64,000 nt of DNA from Marsupella aquatica (GCA_973895155.1 OZ316896.1:2914001-2978000); one strand, 5' to 3'. Shown: positions 12,301 through 23,980, counted from the stretch's first letter. A program made the numbers and translations. Notes: generated by a model not told the origin, from the letters alone.

Positions 12301-12989
12301 GAATTTTGAGGTTCCTTGTGACAGCAACTAACTACCCAGCAACTACCTATCGCTTGCATTGCATCGACTCCCTGCCTGAGCCGCCTTGACTGTTTCTTTG
12401 TGCATGCGGTAAAGATTTTCGTAGATTGGAAAACAGAGTCGTACTGGACAAAGTGAGAACGCTCCTATTTGTTGGGGATAAGTTCCTTGCGGCCAGTAAA
12501 CTGGCTTACTTGCAAGTACACAGACGCATCTTCAAGCCTTCCGAAGAGTAATCCAACTGAATCCGCTATTCAGCTTGAAAGAGATTCATTTTATCCAGAT
12601 CAATGGCTGTTGCTTATCCAAATTGATAGCTTGGCTTTGAAGTAAAGGCCAGACGAGAGCAGAGCTGGAATCAAACTTCTTTCAAGTTATTAGCATAGCA
12701 GTCATCGAATGAAAGATATCCATGCATGCGTAACATAGTTGAGGCTTTGGACCCGCGCTCGGGCTGGCACTTTGCATACTCAAAGCTCTCAAAGGTCCCA
12801 AAATTAAAATTCAACGGGTCCATTTGCTGTTGAAGCGCGCTAGGGAGAACGTCTACGGTAGAGGGGCAAATTAAATAAGGCTGGGAGTATTTTCGAGAAA
12901 GGGTAGCATCCAAAGAAATATATTTCACATGACTAGCCCAATTACCCGTTCTTTGAACGTAAATAATACAATAAAAAATTATCAAAATA
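9304..12989. other. Intergenic sequence with one dispersed repeat
   Basis: Holds the dispersed repeat at 9788-9890 and otherwise nothing I can support. Several frames of 60-110 codons occur without recognisable motifs. Confidence 0.45.
9788..9890 (+). repeat. Dispersed repeat, copy A (partner at 21540-21645)
   Basis: About 100 bases are clearly related to 21540-21645 in the same orientation. Shared landmarks are an A-rich start, AACTTTT, TGTGAA, TATG(G/A)CCATTTTTTT, CATCATCC, TTTGAAGCTT and GAGACACCCTAA. Probably a fragment of an old transposon of unknown class. Confidence 0.65.
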
Positions 12990-13260
12990 TATTTTTTATC
13001 CATATTCTTTGAAAGTTAATGAAATGATAAACAAAATTTATCATTTTAATAATCATATATAATATACACTTTTACTTTATGTGCACATGAGAATTTTTTT
13101 AATGCACATATGTTATGGTGGAGCTATAGTGCATATAGAAATTATCAAGGAAAACTGGTATGTACATACATCATGTCATGAGTTTCTCCCATGTACATGA
13201 TGAACATAGAGTCCATAGAGTTCCAGTCTAGAGACTAAACCTAGGCTCTTAAAGTAGATT
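12990..13260 (+). repeat. AT-rich dispersed repeat, copy A (partner at 34840-35130)
   Basis: Shares with 34840-35130, in the same order, TTATCCATAT/TTATTCATAT, TTAATGAAATGATAAA, CATTTTAATAATCATATATAAT, a GCACAT-rich stretch, and a CATCATG/TCATGAG stretch followed by CTAGAG. It is a diverged dispersed element, class unknown. Confidence 0.6.
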
Positions 13261-14762
13261 TGAGTTAGCGCGCTTTAATAGTAAGATTATATGCCTACAA
13301 TGCTTGAGATCCATAGTGCATTCTGAGCTCAAAATCCCGGGCAAGTATATTTGGCCAGATCCTCACCATAGTTTTTGCACTCTGTCTATTCCATTTCCTT
13401 GAGTCAGATGCCGGTGACTGAGCAAATGGACCGTGTAGCATAAGTATTGAGGTAAAGGTTCACTTATGTACGCCCTGGTATTTGTGCAGGTGGCCATGTA
13501 TGTCTGTCTGGCAGGCTTTCGAAATTGGAAGCGCTCAGCGGTGGTAGTCAGGGCTTGCGTTATACTTTGCATTTAGTTCGAACTTTAGCGGGAATGTCGA
13601 GGACAGTCGTACCCACTGCCCAATGTTCGTTTTGAATATTCGTTAGAAGATTACTTGCTAACAGTTCCATGTCAGACCTTTATGTCGTATCTTTTGTTGC
13701 CGAGGACTAATGTTTCACAATCCTGCTCATGTTCATTCTCGCCAATTTTGAATCAAATGGGCTTAACGAGCCCAATATCTAGCAAAAGATTCAAATATCA
13801 CCTTTGCATTTCGCTAAGCATGATTCCTTGGCAGAAATGAGTACAAAAGCCACATTGACAACGAAACTTTTCAAAGAACCAGAGATCACGGTCAATTTTA
13901 CTCCGTTCCTCAAGCTGCCTCGAAACCAGTGTGATTTGTCTTGTCACAGACTTTAAGTAAAAGGCCCTAAGGCGTCTACGAACCAAGCTAGGTTGACCAT
14001 CGATCACAGATGATTCAATTCGCCGCAGCAGCAACCTTCTCCTAGTCGTCTCCAAGTCTACTCGAGACAAAACGGTTCTACGAGTCACTCAAACGAAACA
14101 CAAAGGACAATATCCTCTACTCCATGCACAGGAAAAGCGTGGCTGGCACAGTCACCGGCTTCTGACTCAAGGAATAGGATCCGTGGATGACTACAGCAGA
14201 ACCAGCCCACCACGCAAAACAATACCGTAATGCCCTCAATTTGATGTGCGCAAGCTACGGTAACGTGCTAAGAGCCATGAAAGGTCGTTAATGGCCTCCA
14301 TTCAATTCCTCCCACTCCGGCCTTCGTGGCCTACTCTATCGCCAATTCCCGCATATACCGAACGATTTCCGAATTTCCCATCACGCTTTTCGAAAAGTGT
14401 TCCTACATGCCACCCAAAACACTGTATCTCTTGAATGGACGTACACTCCATGCATGAATCATCCCTGAATAGGACAGTGTCCCCATTCAAGAAAAGCCAG
14501 ATGTTGTATATTCTTTCTCAAAGCAAAGAAGTTTCTCGATACAAAGCTACGGTATTGGAAGTATGGTAGCGTTTGCCTGGAACACCTCCACATCTTGGAA
14601 TGCTTGATCGCCCACTTGTTCGTTTAATTGTTTCAAAGAAACTTGATGTTCGACCGACATGCATTTGATTGCCTGCTCTTCTCAATGTGAGACGCTCGAA
14701 GTATCAATGAAGCCTCGTTCTCGTGCGTAACTCGTTTGAATTAGCCACTCCGTGTTCCTGTA
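13261..14762. other. Intergenic, upstream of DMP gene 2
   Basis: No gene is supported. This should hold the promoter of DMP gene 2, but no convincing TATA box was seen within 700 bases of its ATG. Confidence 0.4.
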
Positions 14763-15308
14763 ATGGCAACGACGCTGGACGTGTTTACACAGTGGGCCAA
14801 GCTGCTGCCCACAGGAACCTTCCTGACTTTCAAAACTTTGTCTTCTATACTTACCAACAATGGGACGTGTGGTGTTTCCGAGCAAGTTATAACAGGCACA
14901 ACCATTTTCCTCTTCTCACTGAGCACCGCCCTCTTGACGTTCACTGACAGCTACGTCGCGGAGGATGGCAGACTATACTATGGGATAGCCACTCAAGCGG
15001 GCCTGTGGAATCCAGTGTTCTACAATAGTGGCTTGGCTGATGTGACGGGAGCAACTTACATCGGTGGAGGGTCGACCTACGTTCTCAAGAGAAGGGACTT
15101 CGTCAACGCATTCCTGGCCGTTCTGGCTTTCGCAACTCTTTCCCTTCTTTCTCAGCAGACAGTTGAGTGCTTCTATGGCGGTGCGCCTGTGGATGTGAGG
15201 AAAGCAGTGCCCATTGTGATTGCAATAATCGTGGGTTTCATATTTGCGTTGTCACCTCCTGCCAGAAATGGAGTCGGATATGCTGTGGCACTTGATGTAC
15301 AAGCTTAG
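14763..15308 (+). CDS. DMP: DMP (DUF679) family membrane protein 2, 181 residues
   Basis: This is an intronless DUF679/DMP protein. Family signatures are LLPTGTFLTFKTL, ILTNNGTCG, LTFTDSY, YYGIAT, LWNPVFYNSG and PPARNGVGYA. Four hydrophobic segments lie at about residues 16-32, 42-62, 117-137 and 147-168, as expected of a four-helix endomembrane protein with both ends in the cytosol. The ATG at 14763 places the first signature at residue 14, close to the positions in the other two copies. Unlike them it stops nine residues after the ARNG motif and has no hydrophilic tail. Its sequence is clearly more distant from copies 1 and 3 than they are from each other, and it is on the opposite strand. 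Role by family: endomembrane or gamete-fusion protein; which of these applies cannot be told from sequence. Confidence 0.93.
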   Translation: MATTLDVFTQWAKLLPTGTFLTFKTLSSILTNNGTCGVSEQVITGTTIFLFSLSTALLTFTDSYVAEDGRLYYGIATQAGLWNPVFYNSGLADVTGATYIGGGSTYVLKRRDFVNAFLAVLAFATLSLLSQQTVECFYGGAPVDVRKAVPIVIAIIVGFIFALSPPARNGVGYAVALDVQA

Positions 15309-18300
15309 ATATGTAGGAAAACTTCTTGATACGTGTTCGTTTCAAAATATATATGTTCCAAGAATATTGATCGAATGATGTAGCTTTACTTCGTGTCCCT
15401 TTCTCGAGCTTGATCTGTTTATATTTGGAAATGGACTCGAGAATCCAAGTTTTTCACCTGCACTCATCAAGCGGAGCATCTGGCGCGACAACAATTTTCT
15501 CCAAAGACCCATCAAAATTGCATGTAATTAATGAATGGTCAGTTAAAGTTTTCTGTTGCAATTAATGTGGAATAGAAATTTCTGGTAGCGTGTGGCTTAA
15601 AAAGATATGACGATGTTGTAGAGCTCTTGCTCTTGCTCCAATGGAGTCACGGCAGACAAAAACGATATCCGAGAGTTCCCTCTTTTAAAGTGTGGACTTT
15701 ATGATATACTTTCAGGAAAATTCCAGTAAATTTCTACATTTCTACATTTCGCAGAGAACTGAGGACCGAATGTCAGGATCTCTTAGATGTCGCCACTAAT
15801 GACAGTTGTTTCGATCCTTCGCATTAGCTCTTCTATTGTCTGTTGCTTATTCAACTTGAAACAAATCGCATTTGATCTTCGCGTTTGATATGCATTATGA
15901 TTGCCTTGACTCACAACATTCAAAGTTTGCGATAGCGTACTTTCGGTTGAATAGGCGCTGAAACTATTAATGGTTCATCGAGCCTAGTCTCTACGCACTT
16001 AGGAAGTGCCATGTTGAAATAATTGAAGTCCACCATCAAAGAGCTCAAAACTTCAAAACTATCCATTTAATTCGTGCCTGTAACGAAGGATCATTTTGAG
16101 TTACTGTACTAGAATGCAAAGAGGTAACCATTGGGCAACAATCACATCCTCGCCTGTCTGCACTAGAATGCAAAGAGGTAAACATTGGGCAACAACCACA
16201 TCCTCGCCTGTCTGCAGAGAAATATGGCAAATTATACCTTGGGTCAAACTTCGTACATATGGTTATATCACCCATCTAGTTCATGATGTTACTTAGGGAA
16301 ATGAGTCTGTCTATCCGTCCATGTGTGCAGGGAGAAGCAGCCGGGAGAAGTGAAATGTCCCTTGCAAGAACCTAGGTGAGGGGGAATTGTCCAGGTGACC
16401 CGAGATGGACAGGTGACATGGAAAACAGCCAGGCGACAGCAATGAAAATGTCCAAAACAAAAGGATATGCATTTTCTATTATAAATAGCAAACTAGGGTC
16501 CAGTTTCACCTTGCCTTTCCGGGACTAGCATATAGTTATATCACAGATCCAGTAGACAATCTACGCTTGACTGCAGAGCCCAAATTTTCAACCTCAGAGA
16601 AAATGTTATGAGCTGTTGCTCTACTAGGCAATTACGATTCTGAAGCGATTGAAGCTGATGGATAAACATGTCTTTGAGGACACTTTCCTACAAAATTAAC
16701 GGTTGTCTCAGCTTTATCCCAATAGAGTTATACGATTAAAGAACGGGGAGAAGTGCAGGGTGATCGGTGCTGTTCAGCCTGAAAAACGAGTAACCATAAA
16801 TTTTGGCACAAATGGAGTCATCAAACTCTGGTTGAGGAAGTGGGGCAGTGCTATGATCTTGAAGTTGTCCTTGTTCTGATTGTCTCATTCGACTACAGCA
16901 GAACTGCCAGTGACTTGTAGCGAAGCAAGCCCTTCTGGCACTTTCAGCCCCAATTCGAATCTTGAGTAATTCAACTGGGAGGAGACTCTCAACTCACCTT
17001 GGATCCGTGCCTAAATAAGAGTCTACTCACCCGAATTGGCCACGTTCCATAGAACTCTAATAAATCTCAAATGTTCCTATGAATGGATGGGGCCCAGGGT
17101 TTCCTTTTGTATCTTTGGTTAGGTGGCACTTATGATGCGCTGAGAAGCCTCCAAGTAGGAAAACGTTTGTGCAAATAGATGTATGTCGGTCAGATCTGGA
17201 CCATCGAGTTTGGCAAATAATCACTAAGAATCTTTAGAAATCTGTTTGATTTGCAAGCCACTTCACTTCGTAGCAAATGTGCTAATTTTTACACACAAAG
17301 GAAATACTCGATGGGCCCTCTCCAGAGAGAGGCAAATGGAGTTAGTGACTCAGGTTGGTCCGAGTTCTCAGCGTAAGCAGATTGTTGCAAACGTGATTGA
17401 GCGAGGTCTTTCCTTCACAGAGCCATTTGCTGTGAAGACAACTTTCTACAAGGTACATGAATGCAATTCTCTAGCGTAGCGGCGAACGATATTTCCCTTC
17501 ACCTCTGCAGTACTCTATTTATTTCTTCAATCTACTCTTTCAATGGATTCGAATGAACATTTCGGTGCAATGTACCCGATGTTTTCTCTACCTTACTAAG
17601 AGTCTTCTTGAGAATTTTGAACCCTTGCACAGGAAGTCTTATCCAAGAATGTCATATCTAAACATGATGATGACCGCTAAAGAAATGATCGGTTGAGAGG
17701 ACAAACAGAACCAGAAACCCACTGAGCTTTTCTCCAGTTCAAAACTTAGAAGTGGGAATGTGCCTAAAACTACTGTACCCTCTTCTATTTCAACACCGAT
17801 CGACGAATTGAGACGAAGATAGCCTTAGTGAGCCGTAAAACTGATGGCCTTTTCTGCCTTTCTATGCTTGTTGAAACTTGAACAGAATTCCTGTTGCCGT
17901 CAGCGTGCAAACTATTTTCACATTTCGAGCAGTCTGAGCAAGTTAGCTGCCATCCAATTATTCGGCAGAAAAGCATTGTCAAGTACTAAGGAAACCTTCA
18001 AATGAAACATCAACCTTCCAAGTTATAGCACGTTTAAGTTTTTGAGTGACATCGCCATTGTAATCCACACTCATTGCCGTTACTCGAGAATCAGAGAGAC
18101 TTTTCCTGAATCCAGATTATGAACGCGCACAACTTCAATGACAGGTGAGGTTCAATAATCACAATCGGGTCCAAAATTGAACTAGTCCCAGTACGATCAA
18201 ATCCGGAATGCTTCGATCGACACAGATCGTTTTCTTGTTCTCAATATGTTTCCTGTCCATCGTATACGACTCTCCGACACATCCAGCTCATCCTATCAGA

Positions 18301-19203
18301 TCAATTAAATTTGAAAGCCCTACCAGAGTACACTATTCTGCCTATTGTACACTGCCCGGAGTACCATATAACGCAGCCAAACTTTCCCCAGAATGTCAAT
18401 GGAGAAGACGATGGAGAGAGGCTTTGGCAAATTGAAGCCATAGGTGACGCGATCGACCAACGACTGCTTTTTTCCGGGTTCCAAAGTTGCGACGATAGAA
18501 AGTGTTGAAACCTCGATATGGTCCGTCTACACATCAGCTACAGTAAAGCGAATCTGAGGCCTGTCATCAGGTTGCCTGACGCAATTGCGCCTCTTCTAGC
18601 TTCATCACTATTTATCACTATTCCCGTACCCATTCTTTGAGAGTTGTATCCCCACGAAGCACTTGCGTCGCCCAACCAAACAGATGCTGATGGAATTACA
18701 GGGATCGGCCTTCCAATAAAAATATCCTCTGTTGAGTCATTACCTTCGAAATGACTCCTCCAGCGCAACCTTCTACCCGGTCAACCACACCTCAAGCAAC
18801 TTCACTTTCCTCAGCTAGAAAATACTCCGTGCAGGCCAGTCGTCACATCGAAGCACGCCGGAACCGACAACAGGCGGTCTGTCAGCTTTTCCTTTAGAAA
18901 CCGCGCAGGCTTTCTATGTACATCCGTTCATGACGATTACCGCTGCTCCAACAGTCACACTTCCTAGTCCCGCTTGCCATCATAGCCATCCCTCCCGCAC
19001 TCATTGTTACAGAGCGCAAGGAATTGTTCGGCAAAAAAATTCCCTAGCCACGACTTTAAGTTATAAAGCACACGCCTATGAAGACGGAAACCCTGACAGT
19101 CTTTGAGGTCGAATACTTGCAGTCTGCGTTCCCTATCTGAAAAACGTTCCAGCTTGTCGCCTCGTTTAGTTAAAGCCCCTAGGTCCAATTCGGTGACGGT
19201 CAA
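15309..19203. other. Intergenic sequence, 3' of DMP gene 2
   Basis: Holds a two-unit tandem repeat at 16108-16215. Otherwise no gene, RNA or transposon terminus could be supported on either strand. Confidence 0.45.
16108..16215. repeat. Tandem duplication, two 54-bp units
   Basis: Units start at 16108 and 16162 and differ at only a few positions. Each begins ACTAGAATGCAAAGAGGTAA and includes CATTGGGCAACAA and TCCTCGCCTGTCTGC. The short frames that cross it are produced by the repeat. Confidence 0.9.
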
Positions 19204-19674
19204 TCATGCATATCTGCCGTCATACCGCCTCCGAAGGTGTTCGAGGTACTTCTCCTCCGCCTTGGTAAGCTTGAAGCCGAGGTTTGTCTCTGTTGGGAGG
19301 ACCTCTACCTTTGAACCGAACCCGGAGCCGAGAGTGAGAGATCTATCGAGCTTCTTCGCAACTGGAACCACACTGATGGTGCTTGCATTTTCTGCAGTTT
19401 TCAGCATCATAGCCTCATATGCCTCCTTGACCTTCTCCAACAGCGAAGGCGTTCGAGGCACTTCTTCGGTGTGATCGAGGGCCTCAATATCGAACTGTCT
19501 GGCCGTCTTGCCCAAATTGACGTTGTTTGGCACCTGAATGCCCAAGCTGGACGGGACCTCAGCGTCTGGTCGCAACCGGTCGTATTGCGTTCGCCTCACA
19601 GCAAGGCTCAGCTTCTTCTGCAATCGACCCGGGGCAGAATCCTCTGGAATGATCGCATTTAATACTTGCTCCAT
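19204..19674 (-). CDS. Hypothetical protein, 156 residues
   Basis: A complete frame runs from an ATG at 19672-19674 in a favourable context (AAAACATGG) to a TGA at 19204-19206. I do not recognise the family. The protein is soluble, without a signal peptide or membrane segment. It has a basic N-terminal third (GRLQKKLSLAVRRTQYDRLR), a central helix-prone stretch (SLLEKVKEAYEAMMLKTAE), and a charged C-terminal end (KLTKAEEKYLEHLRRRYDGRY) that could form a short amphipathic helix. A candidate TATA box is about 580 bases upstream on the same strand. Overlapping plus-strand frames have a less protein-like composition. I consider it a probable real gene of unknown function. Confidence 0.55.
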   Translation of the reverse strand: MEQVLNAIIPEDSAPGRLQKKLSLAVRRTQYDRLRPDAEVPSSLGIQVPNNVNLGKTARQFDIEALDHTEEVPRTPSLLEKVKEAYEAMMLKTAENASTISVVPVAKKLDRSLTLGSGFGSKVEVLPTETNLGFKLTKAEEKYLEHLRRRYDGRYA

Positions 19675-20476
19675 GTTTTCTCTCTGATTGAGCCTTGAAT
19701 TGAGACCAACTCAAGGCTAAGCTGTACTAAGAACCACAAACGATGCTCCAGAAAATTCCTACCAGCTATCACTAAACTTTGCTTTCTTCATCAGAAACCC
19801 AAAGATTGCACAATCTCCCAGACCAGGAAGATAGGGTCACAAAGTCCAATCAAGGATCCCTCTGTAACGGTGTAAGAACTGACGATAAAATCCTTGCATC
19901 CCGCCCACACAAGTCCAATCTCGACACCAATCGCAACCTAGCGTCAGAACCAAACCCGGGAAACGATCAGGCAAGATTGCAAGTTGCAACCAAAGACTGC
20001 TCGAGCAAAATCGCCAAAGACTGTTCGAGCAAAATCGAAGTGAAGTTGTCGAAACGAAGTTATAGAAATTCTGCTCGCTGCCACGATAACTGTTCGACCA
20101 TGGTCCGTTCTATACTCTTTGCTGTGACGGCGACGAAGGAGCACGGGACAAGACTTGGGGGTGATGGAATCCACGCCTTTTTCGCTCGCAAGACCGGTGC
20201 ACAGCGGACGGCTCCAGACTTCTCCAAGGAGCCCCATCATCATTATTAAATAATATATAGGAAGAAGGCATCGGCGTCCAAACCAGATTTTACTGCAGCA
20301 ACGAACGAACCATGTGCATCAGAATCAACGGAGAAGGCGGCGGCTGCACAAAAGGAAAGGAAGAGACGAGAAGTCAATTGTCCGTAATAGTAATAATGGA
20401 TCTGTTAGACGGGAGAGCCGAAAGGACTTGGGTGGGTGATTGGTGACCTTGGGCAAACTGGTCGCCAAGGGCCCAG
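19675..20476. other. Leader and promoter region of the 156-residue gene
   Basis: Probable 5' leader of the minus-strand gene. It contains a short imperfect direct repeat at about 19991-20037 (AAAGACTGCTCGAGCAAAATC, then AAAGACTGTTCGAGCAAAATC) and the candidate TATA box at 20251-20260. A 156-codon plus-strand frame covers much of it but has low-complexity, unrecognisable content. Confidence 0.35.
20251..20260 (-). promoter_or_regulatory. Candidate TATA box for the 156-residue protein gene
   Basis: The minus strand reads CTATATATTA about 580 bases upstream of the ATG at 19674. Its form resembles the boxes upstream of DMP genes 1 and 3. The implied leader is long and may contain an intron. Confidence 0.3.
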
Positions 20477-20545
20477 TTGGGCGCCAGTGAGAAGGGACCA
20501 GTTGGGCGCCAGTGGGACATTACAAGGTGGGCGCCAGTGGGACAT
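20477..20545. repeat. Tandem repeat, about 25-bp unit, three copies
   Basis: GGGCGCCAGTG recurs at about 20479, 20504 and 20529, in two cases followed by GGACAT. It is adjacent to further tandem arrays up to 22.5 kb. Confidence 0.8.
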
Positions 20546-20587
20546 GAGAATCCATACACCTATCTTTAGAAGATTAGTATCAATAGT

Positions 20588-20849
20588 GCGTCTCAAAGCT
20601 TAACCATAACTTAATAAAATTAGTATCAATTGGGCGTTTCAAAACTTAGCCTTAACAAGATAAGACCCTCCCATAACTGAATCCATACAATTATGTTTAG
20701 GAGATTTGGGCGTCTCAAAACTTAGCCTTAACAAGATAAGACCCTCCCATAATTGAATCCATACAACTATGTTTAGGAGATTTGTATCAACAGGGCGTCT
20801 CAAAGTTTAGTCTTAACAAGATAAGGCCCTCCCATAACTCAAATATTAT
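20588..20849. repeat. Tandem repeat, units of about 76-85 bp, three to four copies
   Basis: Units start with GGGCGTCTCAAA or a close variant at 20632, 20708 and 20793, with a degenerate first copy at about 20588. Each has TTAGCCTTAACAAGATAAG, CCTCCCATAA and, in most, GTTTAGGAGATTTG. The GGGCGTCTCAAA motif recurs, inverted, at other sites in the window. Confidence 0.85.
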
Positions 20850-21280
20850 ATGAACTCCCCTAAAAATTATGAGAGCCTATCTTTGGTTATTTTAATTAAG
20901 ATAATCCTGCAAGCTCAACACTTAACTTGTAACTTTCCCACAACTTTAGACAAAAATTTGGAAAATCCGGAAATCCAGGACTCCGGAACTGTGGAAAGCC
21001 GCAATTGAAGACACATGAGATTTTCTCCTGACATGGTGATCGCTGTTGCATTTGAGGAGACGGCTGATCAAGAATTGAGAAAAAAATAATATATGCTATG
21101 AGAAAAGTGAGACCTCAAGCTGACTTGATGGACCTTAAACCACCACTCTCCACCAGGTTAGGGGAGGACAAAATAGAGAACTTTATTTTACTGTTTAGAG
21201 TCCATTTTGGGTTTATTTTAGTAAACTGGATCCACCAGGTTTTGCTTTGGGGACAATGTCTCTTTAAGTCCCTATATAAG
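20850..21280. other. Spacer between tandem arrays
   Basis: AT-rich spacer with no feature I can support. Confidence 0.4.
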
Positions 21281-21505
21281 GGTTATGGACACAAAAAGAA
21301 GTTAGGCACTATCAAATTCATAGTCAACCACCTTGGTTTGATGGACCCTAAATCCCTAGTTAGTGGTTATGGACACAAAGAGTTAGGCACTATGAAATTC
21401 ATAGTCAACCAACTTGCTTTGATGGACCTTAAATCACTAGTTAGTGGTTATGGACACAACAAGTTAGGCACTATGAAATTCATAGTCCATAACTTTTGCC
21501 TATGG
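21281..21505. repeat. Tandem repeat, units of 81-84 bp, nearly three copies
   Basis: Copies start with GGTTATGGACACAA at 21281, 21365 and 21446. Each continues with GTTAGGCACTAT, AAATTCATAGTC and, in the full copies, TTTGATGGACC. A 160-codon plus-strand frame crosses the array and shows the same repeat in its translation, but nothing suggests it is translated. Confidence 0.85.
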
Positions 21506-21539
21506 TCTTATGCTACCATAGAGGCAGGTGACAGAAAAA

Positions 21540-21645
21540 ACAAAAAGAAACTTTTACATAAACTTGTGAAGAAGTTATGACCATTTTTTTATGGTCAAAT
21601 GTCATCATCCATAATTTTGAAGCTTAGAGACACCCTAATAGATGA
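21540..21645 (+). repeat. Dispersed repeat, copy B (partner at 9788-9890)
   Basis: Related to 9788-9890 in the same orientation; see that entry for the shared landmarks. It follows directly after the 81-84 bp tandem array. Confidence 0.65.
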
Positions 21646-21896
21646 TAGGACATTAGGATTCATAGATGGCGGTTTAGAATATACCAGGAGTTTAACAACA
21701 AATCCCTCTAGCAGCACTCATAGCAATAGGACCTTTGACAAAGACTTTAGTAATAGCCCATCTGGAGTAGTAGCCCATCTGGTCGGTTGAACCCTATAGA
21801 AGCTTATTAGACGAAGACTTTAGTAATAGCCCATCTGGTCTGTTGGACCCTATCCCAAAGTTTGACGACAACACACTGTGGTGGGTCCATTGTTGA

Positions 21897-22512
21897 TTTT
21901 GGCAGAATAGTTCCTTTTTGGTGTTGTATATGGTTAAGGACGGGACCTGTCCTCAATGGGATACATAATTATAGTCAACCTGTGTATAAGGGGAGACCAT
22001 ATCCCCGAGACTTTATATCCCACTAAGAGAATTGTTTATTTTGGCAGAATAGTTCCTTTTTGGTTTTGTATATGGTTAAGGACGGGACCTGTCCTCAATG
22101 AGATACATAATTATAGTCAACCTGTGCATACGGGGAGACCGGGGAGACCATATGCAGGAGACTCTATATCCCACTAAGAGAATTGTTTATTTTGGCAGAA
22201 TAGTTCCTTTTTGGTTTTGTACATGGTTAAGGACGGGACCTGTACCTCAATCCCTGTTGGTAATCACACATCAAACTGCGGCTGCATTCATTGATTGAAA
22301 GAAAAAAACTAGGATTATCACGGTATGCAGGGGTTGCGGCTACATTCATTGATTGAAAGAAAAAAACTAGGATTATCACGGTATGCAGGGGTGCCGTACA
22401 TAATATATGTCATATTTTGATGTGCCCTACCTCAATGGGATACATATCGTCAACCTCACAACCTGTGTATGCGGGGAGACCACATGTGGGAGACTTTATG
22501 TCCCACTAAGGG
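21897..22512. repeat. Tandem repeat, units of 142-151 bp, about three copies plus a partial one
   Basis: Copies start at TTTTGGCAGAATAGTTCC at about 21897, 22039 and 22190. They share GGTTAAGGACGGGACCTGT, CAATG(G/A)GATACATAATTATAG, CCTGTG and GGGGAGACCATAT, and GACT(T/C)TATATCCCACTAAGAG. A further partial copy (22426-22512) lies after an unrelated 58-bp duplication. The content suggests an old promoter or LTR-like fragment that was amplified locally. Confidence 0.85.
22278..22393. repeat. Tandem duplication, two 58-bp units
   Basis: Two nearly identical units start at about 22278 and 22336. Each contains GCGGCT, CATTCATTGATTGAAAG, AACTAGGATTATCACGG and TATGCAGGGG. The duplication sits within the 142-151 bp array. 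Confidence 0.9.
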
Positions 22513-23057
22513 ACAGGATCCCCTACTTAGCAAACCCTTAAGAGAGTGTTAAGTGACCAACATTTTACCATTTTCAAGTACAATGTGCGGTGCTGAAGTA
22601 CATTAGCTGAGGAGTGGGGACCCAAGCATCCCAAAGCTCTGAGAATGGAGAGCATCACGGCGCTTTAGAAGAGGCATTGTATGGAGACTATATAAACCTA
22701 CAATAATTTCTTAATGAGAAATAATCGTGCCAAAAAGCCATTTGTGGCAGCCTTTGAATGGCAAGAAAGGTCTAATTTAAAGCAACCACTCGACCTGAAC
22801 GTGAGGTTGGCCGTCCCTTCCCCTCGGGTGCCCTTGGTTTCCTGTATTTTATTTTTGGCATGGTGGTCCTGCCCCGTACTTGCTATAAAGCTTATTAAAA
22901 TAAAAGACTACCATACTGCCATTATGGTTCACGCTAAAAATAAAGGCAACTAATGAGAGGGAGCGGGACTTTGGGCGCGAGTGGGCACGGCTGACTGTTG
23001 AGGTCATGGGGCTCTACAAAAACTTTGGGGCACATATCACAAATAGTCACTCTGTAG
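22513..23057. other. Spacer 5' of the retroelement fragment
   Basis: No supported feature. A 79-codon plus-strand frame at 22714-22953 has no recognisable motif. Confidence 0.4.
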
Positions 23058-23980
23058 GATAACCCTGGGGGCCAGGTCTTTTGCCATTGTGGGGATTTTT
23101 GGGTTCATGCTGGGCGTATGCACGCTTTCACCCTTTCCAGCATCCTCACCGAGGCACCTGACACGGACCGAGCTCGGATTCTTTCTTCCGGAGGGAAGGG
23201 CGCAGGAGGTTGGCTTCAGGCCAATCCAGTCATTCCTCACCTACGGATGTCTTCAGCGGAGTTTGCGACAGCCATGCGTCTTCGTATGGGCTTGCCCCAC
23301 CCACTTCTTGCTGGTTTACCTCCTACTTGCACTTGTGGGAAGCCTTGTGATGCCACAGGTGTCCATCTTCTTCGATGCAGTTTGGGCGGCGAAACCATTT
23401 TTGTTCACGACATTGTGAGAGATGTGACTGCTCAGGTTCTCTCTGGCTCTTTGGTCTGCGCGCGGCGGGAGGTGGTGCTCGAGTTACCTGGTCCTCCATC
23501 ACAGCGGTTACGGGTGGATCTTACCATGGTCCGTGACGGTCACTGTACTTTGGCAGATGTAGTGGTGGCAAACCCATTGCGCCAAGACATCATTGGGACA
23601 GCGGCAACAACGGCAGGGCAGCAGCATCACGAGCAGCAACAACGAAGGAGGCCAAATATGCTGCACGAGCTTCATCTGATAGCTTCCTGCCCCTTGCTCT
23701 TGAGATATTTGGGCGTCTCCATCATCAGTTCGACGGGCTTCTTCGCCAAGCTGCTCGGGATGTTCACGGCCGGATGGGTCCCACCGGGCCCCCGCTATTT
23801 GTTTTGACCACGCACTTTCGCCAACGCATTTCAGTCACCTTACAGCGTGCTCAAGCTCGGGCCGTCTATCGTCGATCTCTGACAGTGGGTGTTAGTGTGA
23901 CTCCGCAGCGGCTAGCCCCCCTAGAGGACATTCCTGTCCCACTTGTCGATCTAGTTTCGACACTTGATGTAGACCACTAG
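23058..23980 (+). pseudogene. Non-LTR retroelement, C-terminal fragment with restriction-like endonuclease region
   Basis: The frame open from about 23058 encodes the end of a retroelement ORF: a helical segment (SSAEFATAMRLRMGLPHPLL), then a CCHC-like zinc motif (CTCGKPCDATGVHLLRC), a conserved His-Asp (VHDIVRD), and an endonuclease-like stretch (LRVDLTMVRDGHCTLADVVV). This order matches the C-terminal zinc finger and restriction-like endonuclease of R2-type and related non-LTR retroelements (family knowledge). At about 23610-23620 the frame shifts by one base and continues in the next frame with KEAKYAARA and FLPLALEIFGRLHHQFDGLL, ending at a TAG at 23978-23980. The reverse transcriptase domain is missing and the 5' end is truncated, so this is a dead fragment. 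Its exact clade cannot be set from this alone. Confidence 0.7.

Noticed and set aside
13798-14088. 96-codon minus-strand Arg-rich frame
   Set aside because: There is no domain, no homology I recognise, and its composition is typical of chance frames.
19779-20249. 156-codon plus-strand frame opposite the leader of the minus-strand gene
   Set aside because: It includes a short DNA duplication, has no recognisable domain, and overlaps the likely promoter of the opposite gene.
21098-21580. 160-codon frame with three protein repeats
   Set aside because: The repeats come from the 81-84 bp DNA array, and there is no domain or other sign of selection.
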